Shown: positions 7,014-14,632, counted from the stretch's first letter. The stretch: 17,472 bases of DNA from an uncultured Elusimicrobia bacterium (GCA_947168325.1 CAMVLN010000015.1:1-17472), one strand, 5' to 3'. Made by a program: numbers and translations. The notes: generated by a model not told the origin, from the sequence alone.

Positions 7014-7066
7014 TTGCAACATTCATATACACATAGAAAAACAGAGGGACCGAATTTTTTGCAAAA
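7014..7066 (+). repeat. Intergenic element copy B (partner at 4307)
   Basis: Contains, in the same order as copy A, TTGCAA (7014-7019), ATAGAAAAACAGA (7033-7045), GGGACCGA (7046-7053) and TGCAAAA (7060-7066). It follows the hydrolase remnant and precedes the flavodoxin gene. It may be a diverged duplicate leader. I see no strong hairpin or terminator run. Low certainty because the match is short and judged by eye. Confidence 0.35.
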
Positions 7067-7087
7067 CAAAGATTTTAGGGAGAAGAA

Positions 7088-7690
7088 ATGAATAGAATAC
7101 TAAAAACATTAAGTTTAATAACCGTTTTAAGCATAGCATTGTTAAGTTGTTCCAAAGAAACGGTTGCTGTAAAACAAGGAGAAACAAATATGTTTTTCAA
7201 AGATAAAAAAGTAGCGATAGTTTATTTTTCTGTAAGCAATAATACTAAAAAGTTTGCCGAAACAATACAAAAACTTACCGGTGGAGATTTAATAAGACTT
7301 GAACCTGTTGTTGCTTATAATTCCAATCCTAACGAAGTTAAGCAGTTAATAGCTGAAGCCAAAAAAGAAACGGAATCCGATGCTCGTCCTGAATTTAAAT
7401 CAATAAACTTTAATGTAGCCGACTACGATATTGTTTTTGTAGGTTATCCTGTTTGGTGGTACACACTTCCTATGATTTTCTATACTTTTTTTGATACTTA
7501 CGATTTTTCCGGTAAAACTATTATTCCTTTTAACACTCACGAAGGTTCCGGTGAAGGCGGAACTTATTCCACAATAAAGAAATGGGAACCTAATGCAACT
7601 GTTTTGGGAGGTCTTCCGATAAGAGGCGGAAACTTAAAAAAAGACCAAACAGAAACAATAAAAAAATGGTTAAACAAAATTAACTTTTAG
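7088..7690 (+). CDS. Flavodoxin-family lipoprotein
   Basis: A 200-residue flavodoxin (flavodoxin_4-like) carrying a lipoprotein signal: hydrophobic residues 5-20 and lipobox ALLSC with Cys21, so it should be tethered to a membrane on the outer face. The flavin domain runs from about residue 40: VAIVYFSVSNNTKKFAETI supplies the FMN phosphate loop, VFVGYPVWWYTLP (117-129) stacks on the isoalloxazine, and FNTHEGSGEGGT (148-159) is the third FMN loop. Such proteins shuttle electrons or reduce quinones. GGGAG at 7078-7082 supports ATG 7088. A second start lies at 7190. The CMD-cupin gene begins 9 nt after the stop, so they are cotranscribed. Electron donor in the envelope is unknown. Confidence 0.87.
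   Translation: MNRILKTLSLITVLSIALLSCSKETVAVKQGETNMFFKDKKVAIVYFSVSNNTKKFAETIQKLTGGDLIRLEPVVAYNSNPNEVKQLIAEAKKETESDARPEFKSINFNVADYDIVFVGYPVWWYTLPMIFYTFFDTYDFSGKTIIPFNTHEGSGEGGTYSTIKKWEPNATVLGGLPIRGGNLKKDQTETIKKWLNKINF
7177..7192 (+). promoter_or_regulatory. Internal ribosome binding site and ATG after the lipoprotein signal
   Basis: AGGAG at 7177-7181 is followed 8 nt later by the in-frame ATG 7190, just before the flavodoxin fold (MFFKDKKVAIVYFS). Initiation here would yield a soluble cytoplasmic flavodoxin of 166 residues. Confidence 0.55.
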
Positions 7691-7699
7691 GAGTAAAAA

Positions 7700-8728
7700 A
7701 TGAAAAAAATTAAACTATTAGTATTGGTTATGTCGGTAATTTTATTTACATCGGGGGCTATTATGGCAGAAACAAAAGCAAGTTCTTTAAGTTTAAAACA
7801 GCAGGCAATTGCTCAAGCGGCTTCTTATTCCGCAAGGGGCGATATGGAAGGTTTAAAACAGGCTTTAATTTCAGGTCTTGATGCAGGAGTATCAATTAAC
7901 GAATTTAAAGAAATTTTAGTGCAAGTTTATGCTTATTGCGGTTTCCCTAGAAGTTTAAATGCATTGTCTATATTAATGCAGGTAACCGAAGAAAGAGGTA
8001 ATAAAGATGACCAAGGAAAACTTCCGTCAAAAGTTAAAGGAAACAGTTTGAAATTCGGAACTAAAAACCAAACAGAACTTTGCGGCGGTCCGGTTAAAGG
8101 AAAACTTTTTGATTTTGCACCTGCAATTGAAGAATATTTAAAAGCACATTTATTCGGAGATATTTTTTCAAGAGATAATATAGATTGGCAAACAAGAGAA
8201 CTTGCCACAATTGCAATGCTTGCTTCACGGAAAGGGGTTGAAGGTCAATTAAACAGTCATATAAATGTAGGCAAACATAACGGATTAACCGATGAACAAA
8301 TTGATGAAATTTTATGTATAGCTTCCAAAACTGGAGCAGAAAATGTTTTGTTCGGTTTCGGTAAGGAAAATACGGCTTATGCAAAATATTTTATAGGTAA
8401 AAGTTATTTGCAGCCGTTGAATGCGGAACAGGTACAAATTGCAAATGTAACATTTGAACCGAGATGCAGGAACAACTGGCATATTCACCATAAAAGTGGA
8501 CAAATTTTAATGTGTGTTCAGGGAAGAGGCTGGTATCAGGAATGGGGCAAACCTGCACAGGAACTTCATCCGGGCGATGTAGTAAATATTCCCCCCGAAG
8601 TAAAACATTGGCACGGTGCGGCAAAAAACAGTTGGTTTACACATATTGCGATGTCTGTGCCAGTAAAAAATAGTTCAACCGAATGGTTAGAACAAGTTAG
8701 TGATGAAGAATACAATAAGCTACAATAA
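7700..8728 (+). CDS. Secreted carboxymuconolactone decarboxylase-like / cupin fusion
   Basis: A 342-residue protein with three parts. A Sec signal peptide covers 1-23 (ending GAIMA). Two carboxymuconolactone-decarboxylase (CMD/AhpD-like) helical repeats follow at about 30-100 (with VQVYAYCGFPRS, Cys80) and 140-225 (TRELATIAMLASRKG, His187 and His193). A C-terminal cupin barrel spans 245-325, with metal-binding His261 and His263 in NWHIHHKSGQILM and the second motif HPGDVVNIPPEVKHWHGA (290-307). CMD-cupin fusions are common beside AKRs and flavodoxins, but their reaction is not established; a role in converting aromatic breakdown products or peroxides is a guess. AGGAG at 7689-7693 overlaps the end of the flavodoxin gene, indicating translational linkage. 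Confidence 0.87.
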   Translation: MKKIKLLVLVMSVILFTSGAIMAETKASSLSLKQQAIAQAASYSARGDMEGLKQALISGLDAGVSINEFKEILVQVYAYCGFPRSLNALSILMQVTEERGNKDDQGKLPSKVKGNSLKFGTKNQTELCGGPVKGKLFDFAPAIEEYLKAHLFGDIFSRDNIDWQTRELATIAMLASRKGVEGQLNSHINVGKHNGLTDEQIDEILCIASKTGAENVLFGFGKENTAYAKYFIGKSYLQPLNAEQVQIANVTFEPRCRNNWHIHHKSGQILMCVQGRGWYQEWGKPAQELHPGDVVNIPPEVKHWHGAAKNSWFTHIAMSVPVKNSSTEWLEQVSDEEYNKLQ

Positions 8729-8751
8729 ATTAAAATTAAGGGGTTTTAAGT

Positions 8752-9739
8752 TTGACTATGGAAAAAAGAAAACTAAAAAATTTAGAAGTTTCAAAATTAG
8801 GTTTAGGGTGTATGGGTATGAGCCACGGTTACGGAAATCCGTCGGATAAAAATGAAATGGTAAAACCCATAAGAACAGCTTACGAAAAATTCGGTGTAAC
8901 ATTTTTTGATACGGCAGAATGTTATGGACCCTTTACAAACGAAGAACTTGTGGGTGAAGCTTTATATCCTATAAGAAATAATGTTAAAATTTCTACAAAA
9001 TTTGGAATAACTTTAGATAAAAACCATAAACAAATGCTTGATTCTAAACCCGAAACAATAAAAAAATCAATAGAGGGTTCTTTAAAAAGATTAAGAACCG
9101 ACCATGTTGATTTGTATTATATGCACAGAGTTGATACAAAAGTTCCCATAGAAGATATTGCCGGCTGTGTAGGAGAACTAATAAAAGAAGGTAAAGTTCT
9201 TAATTGGGGTCTTTCTGAAGCCGGCATTCAAACAATAAGAAAAGCAAATTCCGTTACACCAGTTACGAATTCAAAGCGAATATTCAATGTGGTGGAGAGA
9301 ACCGGAAAAAGAATTGATTCCTACACTGGAAGAATTAAATATAGGTCTTGTTCCATTTAGTCCTTTAGGTAAAGGATTTTTAACCGGAACAATTAACACC
9401 GATACGGCATTTGCAAAGAATGATTTCAGAAGTATTGTCCCGAGGTTTTCAAAAGAAAATATGGAAGCAAACCAAAAATTCTTAAATTTTGTAAAAAATT
9501 TGGCCAAACAAAAAAATATAACACCGTCACAAATTGCACTTGCTTGGGTAAGTTCACAAAAACCATTTATAGTGCCTATTCCTGGAACAACGAAAATAGA
9601 TAGACTTGAAGAAAATATAAAATCTGCGGAAGTAAAATTAACCGAACAGGAAATACAAAATATTAATAATGAAATAGCAAAAATAGAAATATCTGGCGAC
9701 AGGTATCCCGCAGAGCTTGCTGCAAGAGTAGGGAGATAA
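8752..9739 (+). pseudogene. Aldo/keto reductase (AKR-3), broken by a 2-nt deletion
   Basis: The two frames together encode a complete AKR of about 326 residues. Frame 1 carries the catalytic tetrad Asp51, Tyr56, Lys81 and His123 (numbered from ATG 8758) and reads correctly to VTPVT at 9265-9267. The intact family sequence continues (A)(V/I)QSEYSMWWREPE; here a lone A (9268) precedes ATT CAA AGC GAA in the next frame, so two bases are missing at 9267/9268. Frame 1 then ends in unrelated residues at 9360. Frame 2 continues through PFSPLGKGFLTG, the cofactor motif IPGTTKIDRLEEN and the stop at 9739. AAGGGG at 8738-8743 fits TTG 8752 (8 nt) better than ATG 8758 (14 nt). The truncated product would lack half of the barrel and the cofactor site. 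Confidence 0.85.
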
Positions 9740-9802
9740 ATAATATATGCTATAACTTTTTATATCAAAAAACTAAAAATTTTTTAATAGTGGAGAAAAA
9801 AT

Positions 9803-10660
9803 GTGGAAAATTTAAAGTTATCAAATGGTGTGGAAATGCCTTTGGAAGGGTTCGGAGTGTTTCAGATTTCAAACCCGCAAGAATGCAAAAATGCTGTATT
9901 AGAAGCAATTAAAACAGATTATCGTTTAATAGATACAGCTGCAGTTTATATGAACGAGGATGCCGTTGGTGCAGCAATAAAAGAAGCTATTGATACAGGC
10001 ATTGTTAAAAGAGAAGAACTTTTTATTACAACAAAACTTTGGGTTAGCAATTTTTCTTATGAAGGGGCAAAAAAAGATTTTGACTGTTCAATGAAAAAAT
10101 TAGGACTTGATTATCTTGACCTTTACTTACTTCATCAACCCTACGGAGATGTTTATGGTGCATGGAAAGCAATAACGGAACTTTATAACGAAAAGAAAAT
10201 TCGTGCTATAGGTGTTTCAAATTTTTATATCGAAAAATTTACCGAATTTGCTGAAATTGTAGATGTAAAACCTATGGTAAACCAAATTGAGTTGCATCCT
10301 TTTTATGCACAATATGATGCAATTGAAAATATGAGAAAATATGGTTGTATTCCGCAAGCATGGGGACCTTTGGCAGAAGGCAAGCATGGCATATTTACAC
10401 ATCCCGTATTAACCGAAATAGGTAAAAAGCATGAAAAATCTGCAGCACAAATTGCACTTAAATGGAATGTTCAAAGAGGTGTTTCCATTCTTCCAAAATC
10501 GGTTCATCAAGAAAGAATAAAACAAAATTTTGATATATGGAATTTTACTCTTTCCGAAGAAGATATGAAAAAGATAGATGCTTTGGATTTAAAACATAGT
10601 GAAATTATAGACCATAATAATCCTGAAATTGTAAAATATATTTTATCCTTAAAAGTTTAG
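9803..10660 (+). CDS. Aldo/keto reductase (AKR-4, 2,5-diketogluconate reductase/YvgN type)
   Basis: A 285-residue AKR of the short AKR5-like type that includes 2,5-diketo-D-gluconate reductases and methylglyoxal-reducing YvgN. The tetrad is complete: Asp44 and Tyr49 (RLIDTAAVY), Lys78 (ITTKLW), His111 (LLHQPYGD). The signatures VNQIELHPF and ILPKSVHQERIKQNFD bind substrate and NADPH. It begins at GTG 9803 (GGAG at 9792-9795, 7 nt away), but an out-of-frame ATG at 9801-9803 overlaps that codon and would stop after four codons; the ancestral start was perhaps ATGGAA with two bases since gained. No signal peptide, so cytoplasmic. It lies 63 nt behind the broken AKR-3 and 26 nt before the next flavodoxin. 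Substrate not deducible. Confidence 0.88.
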   Translation: MENLKLSNGVEMPLEGFGVFQISNPQECKNAVLEAIKTDYRLIDTAAVYMNEDAVGAAIKEAIDTGIVKREELFITTKLWVSNFSYEGAKKDFDCSMKKLGLDYLDLYLLHQPYGDVYGAWKAITELYNEKKIRAIGVSNFYIEKFTEFAEIVDVKPMVNQIELHPFYAQYDAIENMRKYGCIPQAWGPLAEGKHGIFTHPVLTEIGKKHEKSAAQIALKWNVQRGVSILPKSVHQERIKQNFDIWNFTLSEEDMKKIDALDLKHSEIIDHNNPEIVKYILSLKV

Positions 10661-10686
10661 TAATTTAAAATTCAAAAGGAGTTTTT

Positions 10687-11355
10687 ATGAAAATAAGAAT
10701 TTTCGTATCAGTATTGATTGTAGCAGTGGTAGGAACAATTTTTTTATTAAAAAGTAATGATAACGGAGGTAGTGTTATGGCAGATACACAAAAAATAAAC
10801 AGCAATAAAAAAGTTTTAATAGCATATTTTAGTACAAGATACTTCGACGACATAACAGCAAAATTTGCAGACACACTTGCTAAAGCAACAGGAGCTGATT
10901 TATTTGAAATAAAACCTGCCAAGCCTTATACAATTGCAGATTTGGATTTGACAAATAAAAAAAGTAGAAGTTCAGTAGAAATGGCCGACATCAACTCAAG
11001 ACCAAAAATTGCAAACAAAGTTGTTGATATGAACAAATATGATGTAATTTTTGTAGGATTTCCTATTTGGCGGGATAGAGAGCCATCAATTATAGATACA
11101 TTTATGGAAAGTTATGATTTTTCAGGTAAACAAGTTGTACCTTTTTCAATATCAGCAGGTTCAGGAATGATACATGTTATGTCTTCCAGCTGTTGCTATG
11201 TTGTATTTATAACATCAGGCAGTTCGGGAATGGGCAAGTCGGGAAGTATTATGCAAAAGTTAGCTCCAAAAGCAAAAGTTGACAGTGGCAACAGATTTCT
11301 TTCTTCTAGTGTCTCAGAAAACGATTTAAAATCATGGGCATCAAAGTGGTTATAA
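10687..11355 (+). CDS. Membrane-anchored flavodoxin with an internal insertion
   Basis: A 222-residue flavodoxin with a hydrophobic N-terminal segment (4-21) and no lipobox, so it is probably a signal anchor or uncleaved leader. The flavin domain starts near residue 41: KKVLIAYFSTRYFDDITAKF supplies the phosphate loop and VIFVGFPIWRDREP (120-133) the flavin-stacking loop. Relatives usually have WW or WG where this has WRD. After VVPFSISAGSGM (150-161) there is an extra stretch of about 14 residues (IHVMSSSCCYVVF) before a second version of the same loop, ITSGSSGMGKSG (175-186); this looks like a small internal duplication that has diverged. The insert sits at an FMN loop, so flavin binding may be altered. 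AAAGGAG at 10675-10681 supports ATG 10687; a second start lies at 10777. Confidence 0.82.
   Translation: MKIRIFVSVLIVAVVGTIFLLKSNDNGGSVMADTQKINSNKKVLIAYFSTRYFDDITAKFADTLAKATGADLFEIKPAKPYTIADLDLTNKKSRSSVEMADINSRPKIANKVVDMNKYDVIFVGFPIWRDREPSIIDTFMESYDFSGKQVVPFSISAGSGMIHVMSSSCCYVVFITSGSSGMGKSGSIMQKLAPKAKVDSGNRFLSSSVSENDLKSWASKWL
10765..10779 (+). promoter_or_regulatory. Internal ribosome binding site and ATG after the membrane anchor
   Basis: GGAGG at 10765-10769 stands 7 nt before the in-frame ATG 10777, which opens the soluble flavodoxin (MADTQKINSNKKVLIAYFS). This is the strongest of the three internal sites and is as good as the site used for the full-length protein. Confidence 0.6.
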
Positions 11356-11460
11356 TTTTTATATTAAATATCTTGGGTATAAATCTTTAGATATGGAACT
11401 TGATAGAAATAAGAAAAATGAAGCGAAAAATTTAGGAAAAATTAAATAGAAGAGGCTTTT

Positions 11461-12684
11461 ATGAACAGAAGACAATTTTTAAAATCTGCATTGTTTACAA
11501 CCATAGGTACTGTAGTTTTAGCGGCTTGTAAAAAAGTTGCAACTGATACAAAAAATTTAATAGATAAAGTTTTTACAAAAAAGTATAAAAATCTTGATAT
11601 TTCTGTTGTAGGTTTTGGAATGATGAGACTACCTCAAAAAGATGGAGAACCAGATATTGAGAAAACTCAAAGTATGGTAGATTATGCAATAGAACATGGT
11701 ATAAACTATTTTGATACCGCATGGTTTTACCACAACGGCAAATCAGAACTTGCAACAGGTACAGTATTAAGTAAATATCCAAGAAAAAGTTATTATCTTG
11801 CAGATAAAATGCCGTTAAGAATATTGAAAGATAAAACGGAAGTTATACCTATATTTGAAGAACAATTAAAAAAATGCCAAACGAACTATTTTGATTTTTA
11901 TTTAACACATAACATAAATAAAAGAGAATGGAAAGTTTTAAAAGAATGTAATGTTTATGAACAGCTTTTAGAAAAGAAAAAAGAAGGCAAAATAAAATAT
12001 TTAGGTTTTTCTATACATGATACACCTGAACTTTTAGAAGAAGTAGTAAATACTTACAAATGGGATTTTGTTCAACTTCCTATTAACCCTATAGATTGGA
12101 CGACAGTTGATGCAAAAAGGCAATACGACATTGCAACAAAAGCAGGAATTCCTATTGTTGTAATGAATCCGTTGAAAGGTGGGCAACTGTCAACATTAAC
12201 AGAAAAAGCTGCTGAAATATTAAAAGCAGAAAAGCCAAGTGCTTCTCCATCATCTTGGTCTTTAAGATATTCTGCAAGTTTACCTAATGTATTTGTTGTT
12301 TTAAGTGGTATGAGTGAACTTGAACAGGTTATAGATAATGTTAAAACTTTTATAAATTTCAAACCATTAAGCCAAAACGAGCAAGCCGTTCTTTCAAAAG
12401 CAATAAATGTTTATAATTCTTCAGGAGCAATATCTTGTACTTATTGCCAATATTGTACAGGATGTCCTGTAGGAATAGATATTCCTAAAAATTTCTTAAT
12501 ATATAACCAATATAAATCTAACAATAGAAAAGATAGATTTATTATAGCTTACGAAACAATAAAGGAGGAAAATAGAGCCGATAAATGTATAAATTGTGGA
12601 ATATGTAAAAATAAATGCCCGCAAAAACTTGATATTCCAAGTTTATTAAAAGAAGTTTCAAATGTATACAAAAGTTTAAAATAA
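11461..12684 (+). CDS. Tat-exported aldo/keto reductase with ferredoxin-like [4Fe-4S] dicluster domain
   Basis: A 407-residue iron-sulfur AKR. The leader MNRRQFLKSALFTT is a twin-arginine signal, and LAAC (Cys23) is a plausible lipobox, so the folded holoenzyme may become a Tat lipoprotein. The AKR barrel (45-320) retains Asp85, Tyr90, Lys116 and His150. The C-terminus holds two cluster-binding motifs: CTYCQYCTGCP (CxxCxxCxxCP) and CINCGICKNKCP (Cys376, 379, 382, 386). This family is known in anaerobes as oxidoreductases likely drawing electrons from Fe-S or flavin partners; here the neighbouring exported flavodoxins are natural candidates (inference). GAGG at 11453-11456 lies 5-8 nt before the ATG. 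A 105-nt gap after the flavodoxin shows no clear promoter. It is the last gene of the rightward set and faces the radical SAM gene convergently. Confidence 0.88.
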   Translation: MNRRQFLKSALFTTIGTVVLAACKKVATDTKNLIDKVFTKKYKNLDISVVGFGMMRLPQKDGEPDIEKTQSMVDYAIEHGINYFDTAWFYHNGKSELATGTVLSKYPRKSYYLADKMPLRILKDKTEVIPIFEEQLKKCQTNYFDFYLTHNINKREWKVLKECNVYEQLLEKKKEGKIKYLGFSIHDTPELLEEVVNTYKWDFVQLPINPIDWTTVDAKRQYDIATKAGIPIVVMNPLKGGQLSTLTEKAAEILKAEKPSASPSSWSLRYSASLPNVFVVLSGMSELEQVIDNVKTFINFKPLSQNEQAVLSKAINVYNSSGAISCTYCQYCTGCPVGIDIPKNFLIYNQYKSNNRKDRFIIAYETIKEENRADKCINCGICKNKCPQKLDIPSLLKEVSNVYKSLK

Positions 12685-12716
12685 TATTTTATACAGATAA
12701 AAAATAATATAGATTT

Positions 12717-13601
12717 TTATTCAAACAATGTAAGTTGTTTTGGTGAAATTTCTTCCGCTAAGAAATATTTTTTATTTTTTAGCGGATATTTCTGTTTAAG
12801 TTTAATCAACATATTATTTAGTTTATTTTCATAATTTGAATTTATATAAGCACCGTTATAATAAGAGTTTATTTTATTGTACAAATGTGGCAATTTCCCT
12901 TTTATAAATTTAAAAAAATTTATTTTTGTTTCCCCTCTTAAATTTAAAATATCTGTAATATAATAATTTACATTACAATCTTTGGCATTAGAAAATAGTT
13001 CGGCTAAATTACTGTAAGAATCTGTAATTTCAGGAATAATCGGCATTATGTGTATTCCAGTTAAAACATTCGTTTTAGAAAATTCTTTTAAAATATTAAG
13101 TCTTTCCATTGAAGTTGAAGCATTTGGCTCTATAAGTTCTCTAACTTTTTCGTTTACAGTTGTAATTGTAGTAGCTACATTAACTGATGCAACTTTAGAA
13201 AGTTCTGCAAATAAATCAAAATCCCTTAATATTAAATTTGACTTAGTAGATATAATTGCCGGGATTTTATATTTTATAAGAAGTTTTATAATATCTGGCA
13301 TTAATTTATATTCTTTTTCTATTGGTTGATAATTATCTGTTACTCCACCAAGATTTATAACTTCTCTTTTTCCCCTTTTACTAATTAACTGTTTTTCTAA
13401 AACTTCAACTATATTTTTCTTTACATAAATTTCATCAAAAAAATCAGTTGAGTTCATATACTTATGTGAATATTGTGCAAAACAATATTTACATTTATGA
13501 AAACATCCTCTATAAATATTTAAATCAAAATGATAAGGCAAAAAAGAACTAACAACTTTGTTACATGCACTCTTACAATTGATTTCTATATATTTAGGCA
13601 T
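12717..13601 (-). CDS. Radical SAM protein, spore photoproduct lyase (SPL)-like family
   Basis: A 294-residue radical SAM enzyme. The cluster motif is CFHKCKYC with Cys33, Cys37 and Cys40, preceded by NIYRG as in SPL-family/Rv2578c-like proteins. Further family marks are NLGGVTDNYQPIEKEYKL (83-100) and the glycine/strand pattern IISTKSN around 116-122. Proteins of this group are widespread in non-sporeformers and their reaction is mostly unknown; photoproduct repair should not be assumed. Two extra cysteines near the N-terminus (Cys9, Cys13) are noteworthy. It is last in the leftward set, 29 nt after kdsD, and ends 32 nt from the convergent reductase gene, with no strong GC hairpin between. 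Confidence 0.8.
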   Translation of the reverse strand: MPKYIEINCKSACNKVVSSFLPYHFDLNIYRGCFHKCKYCFAQYSHKYMNSTDFFDEIYVKKNIVEVLEKQLISKRGKREVINLGGVTDNYQPIEKEYKLMPDIIKLLIKYKIPAIISTKSNLILRDFDLFAELSKVASVNVATTITTVNEKVRELIEPNASTSMERLNILKEFSKTNVLTGIHIMPIIPEITDSYSNLAELFSNAKDCNVNYYITDILNLRGETKINFFKFIKGKLPHLYNKINSYYNGAYINSNYENKLNNMLIKLKQKYPLKNKKYFLAEEISPKQLTLFE

Positions 13602-13630
13602 TTTTATTGCAAAGATTTGTTTGATTTATT

Positions 13631-14611
13631 TTAAGAGAATAAATCTCTTTCATCTAAAATACCTATAGGTTTGTTATCTTCATCAATTATAGGTATATTA
13701 TCAATATTCTTTTCTTGTAATATTTTTTGAGCATCTACTACAAGCATATTTGGTGTTATTGTTGAAGGTTTTTTAGTCATCACTTCAGATATATTTTTTT
13801 TCAATAAATTATCGTGCAATTGAATTTGCCTTCTTAAATCACCATCTGTAAAAAAGCCTACAAGCTTTCCATCTTTATCTACAACACTTGTAGCACCTAC
13901 TCTTGTTCCGGTCATAACTAACAAAGCATCTTGAACACTAGCAGTATCTTTTATCACAGGATTTTCTTTACCTTTTCTCATAATTTCTTTAACATTCATT
14001 GTAAGTTTTTTGATTTTATTTCCAATAGCTCCCAATGGATGAAATATAGCAAAATCTTCTTTTTTAAAACCCTTTCTTTGTGAAATCACTAATGCTAAAG
14101 CATCTCCTAAAGCAAGTAATGCTGTTGTTGAAGATGTTGGTGCCAAATTATAAGGGCAAGCCTCTTGGCTAACAGAAGAATCTATAATAACATCACAATC
14201 TTTCCACACTTTAGCTTTTATTTTACCAGTAATTGCTATAACTTTAATTTTCATTTTATGTATTACTGGCAGAACCTGTTTTATTTCTTCTGTTTCCCCA
14301 GAATAAGATATCATAATAACAATATCATTCTTCATTATCATCCCTAAATCACCATGTAAACATTCTGCAGGATGCAAATATATTGCTGGAACACCAATAG
14401 AAGCCATAGTAGCTGCAATTTTTCTACCGATATGTCCTGATTTTCCAAGTCCAACAATTACAACTCTACCAGATATAGTTTCTATTAAAGAAACAGCTTT
14501 AATAAATTGGTCATCAAGATGCTTAATTTGTTCTTTTATAGCTTCGGCTTCAATATTTAATGTATCTATAGCTCTTTGTATATTTATATTAATATTGTTG
14601 TTATTGTCCAT
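13631..14611 (-). CDS. kdsD: Arabinose-5-phosphate isomerase (KdsD/KpsF family)
   Basis: A 326-residue cytoplasmic isomerase converting ribulose-5-phosphate to arabinose-5-phosphate, the first step toward Kdo for lipopolysaccharide or capsule. The SIS domain spans about 40-185 with VVIVGLGKSGHIGRKIAATM (50-69), LHPAECLHGDLGM (79-91), SYSGETEE (102-109) and the FHPLGAIG segment (190-197). Two CBS domains follow (about 207-262 and 272-325), the second ending DNKPIGILDERDLFS. Length and order are normal for KdsD. It begins 21 nt after trpF with only a weak ribosome binding site. Its presence is the best evidence in the window for a Gram-negative-type envelope. KpsF and GutQ paralogues cannot be separated on sequence alone. 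Confidence 0.92.
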   Translation of the reverse strand: MDNNNNININIQRAIDTLNIEAEAIKEQIKHLDDQFIKAVSLIETISGRVVIVGLGKSGHIGRKIAATMASIGVPAIYLHPAECLHGDLGMIMKNDIVIMISYSGETEEIKQVLPVIHKMKIKVIAITGKIKAKVWKDCDVIIDSSVSQEACPYNLAPTSSTTALLALGDALALVISQRKGFKKEDFAIFHPLGAIGNKIKKLTMNVKEIMRKGKENPVIKDTASVQDALLVMTGTRVGATSVVDKDGKLVGFFTDGDLRRQIQLHDNLLKKNISEVMTKKPSTITPNMLVVDAQKILQEKNIDNIPIIDEDNKPIGILDERDLFS

Positions 14612-14632
14612 TTTTATTATCTTAATTATAAT

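Noticed and set aside
7753..7765. A fourth internal start (GGGGG then ATG 7763) in the CMD-cupin gene
   Set aside because: The purine run is not a good Shine-Dalgarno, spacing is only 5 nt, and the Met is part of the signal-peptide cleavage region.
11366..11449. Possible small gene or gene tail (reads KYLGYKSLDMELDRNKK)
   Set aside because: Frame is clean but short, without a ribosome binding site before ATG 11393 and without recognisable similarity; left as unexplained intergenic sequence.
12687..12702. TTTTAT-ACAG-ATAAAA hairpin between the convergent genes
   Set aside because: Stem is almost entirely A-T and six base pairs long; too weak and too likely by chance to call a terminator.
13633..13649. 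AAGAGA-ATAAA-TCTCTT inverted repeat as a terminator after kdsD
   Set aside because: It overlaps the last kdsD codons, is AT-rich, has no clear U-run on the transcribed side, and a same-strand gene follows 29 nt later.
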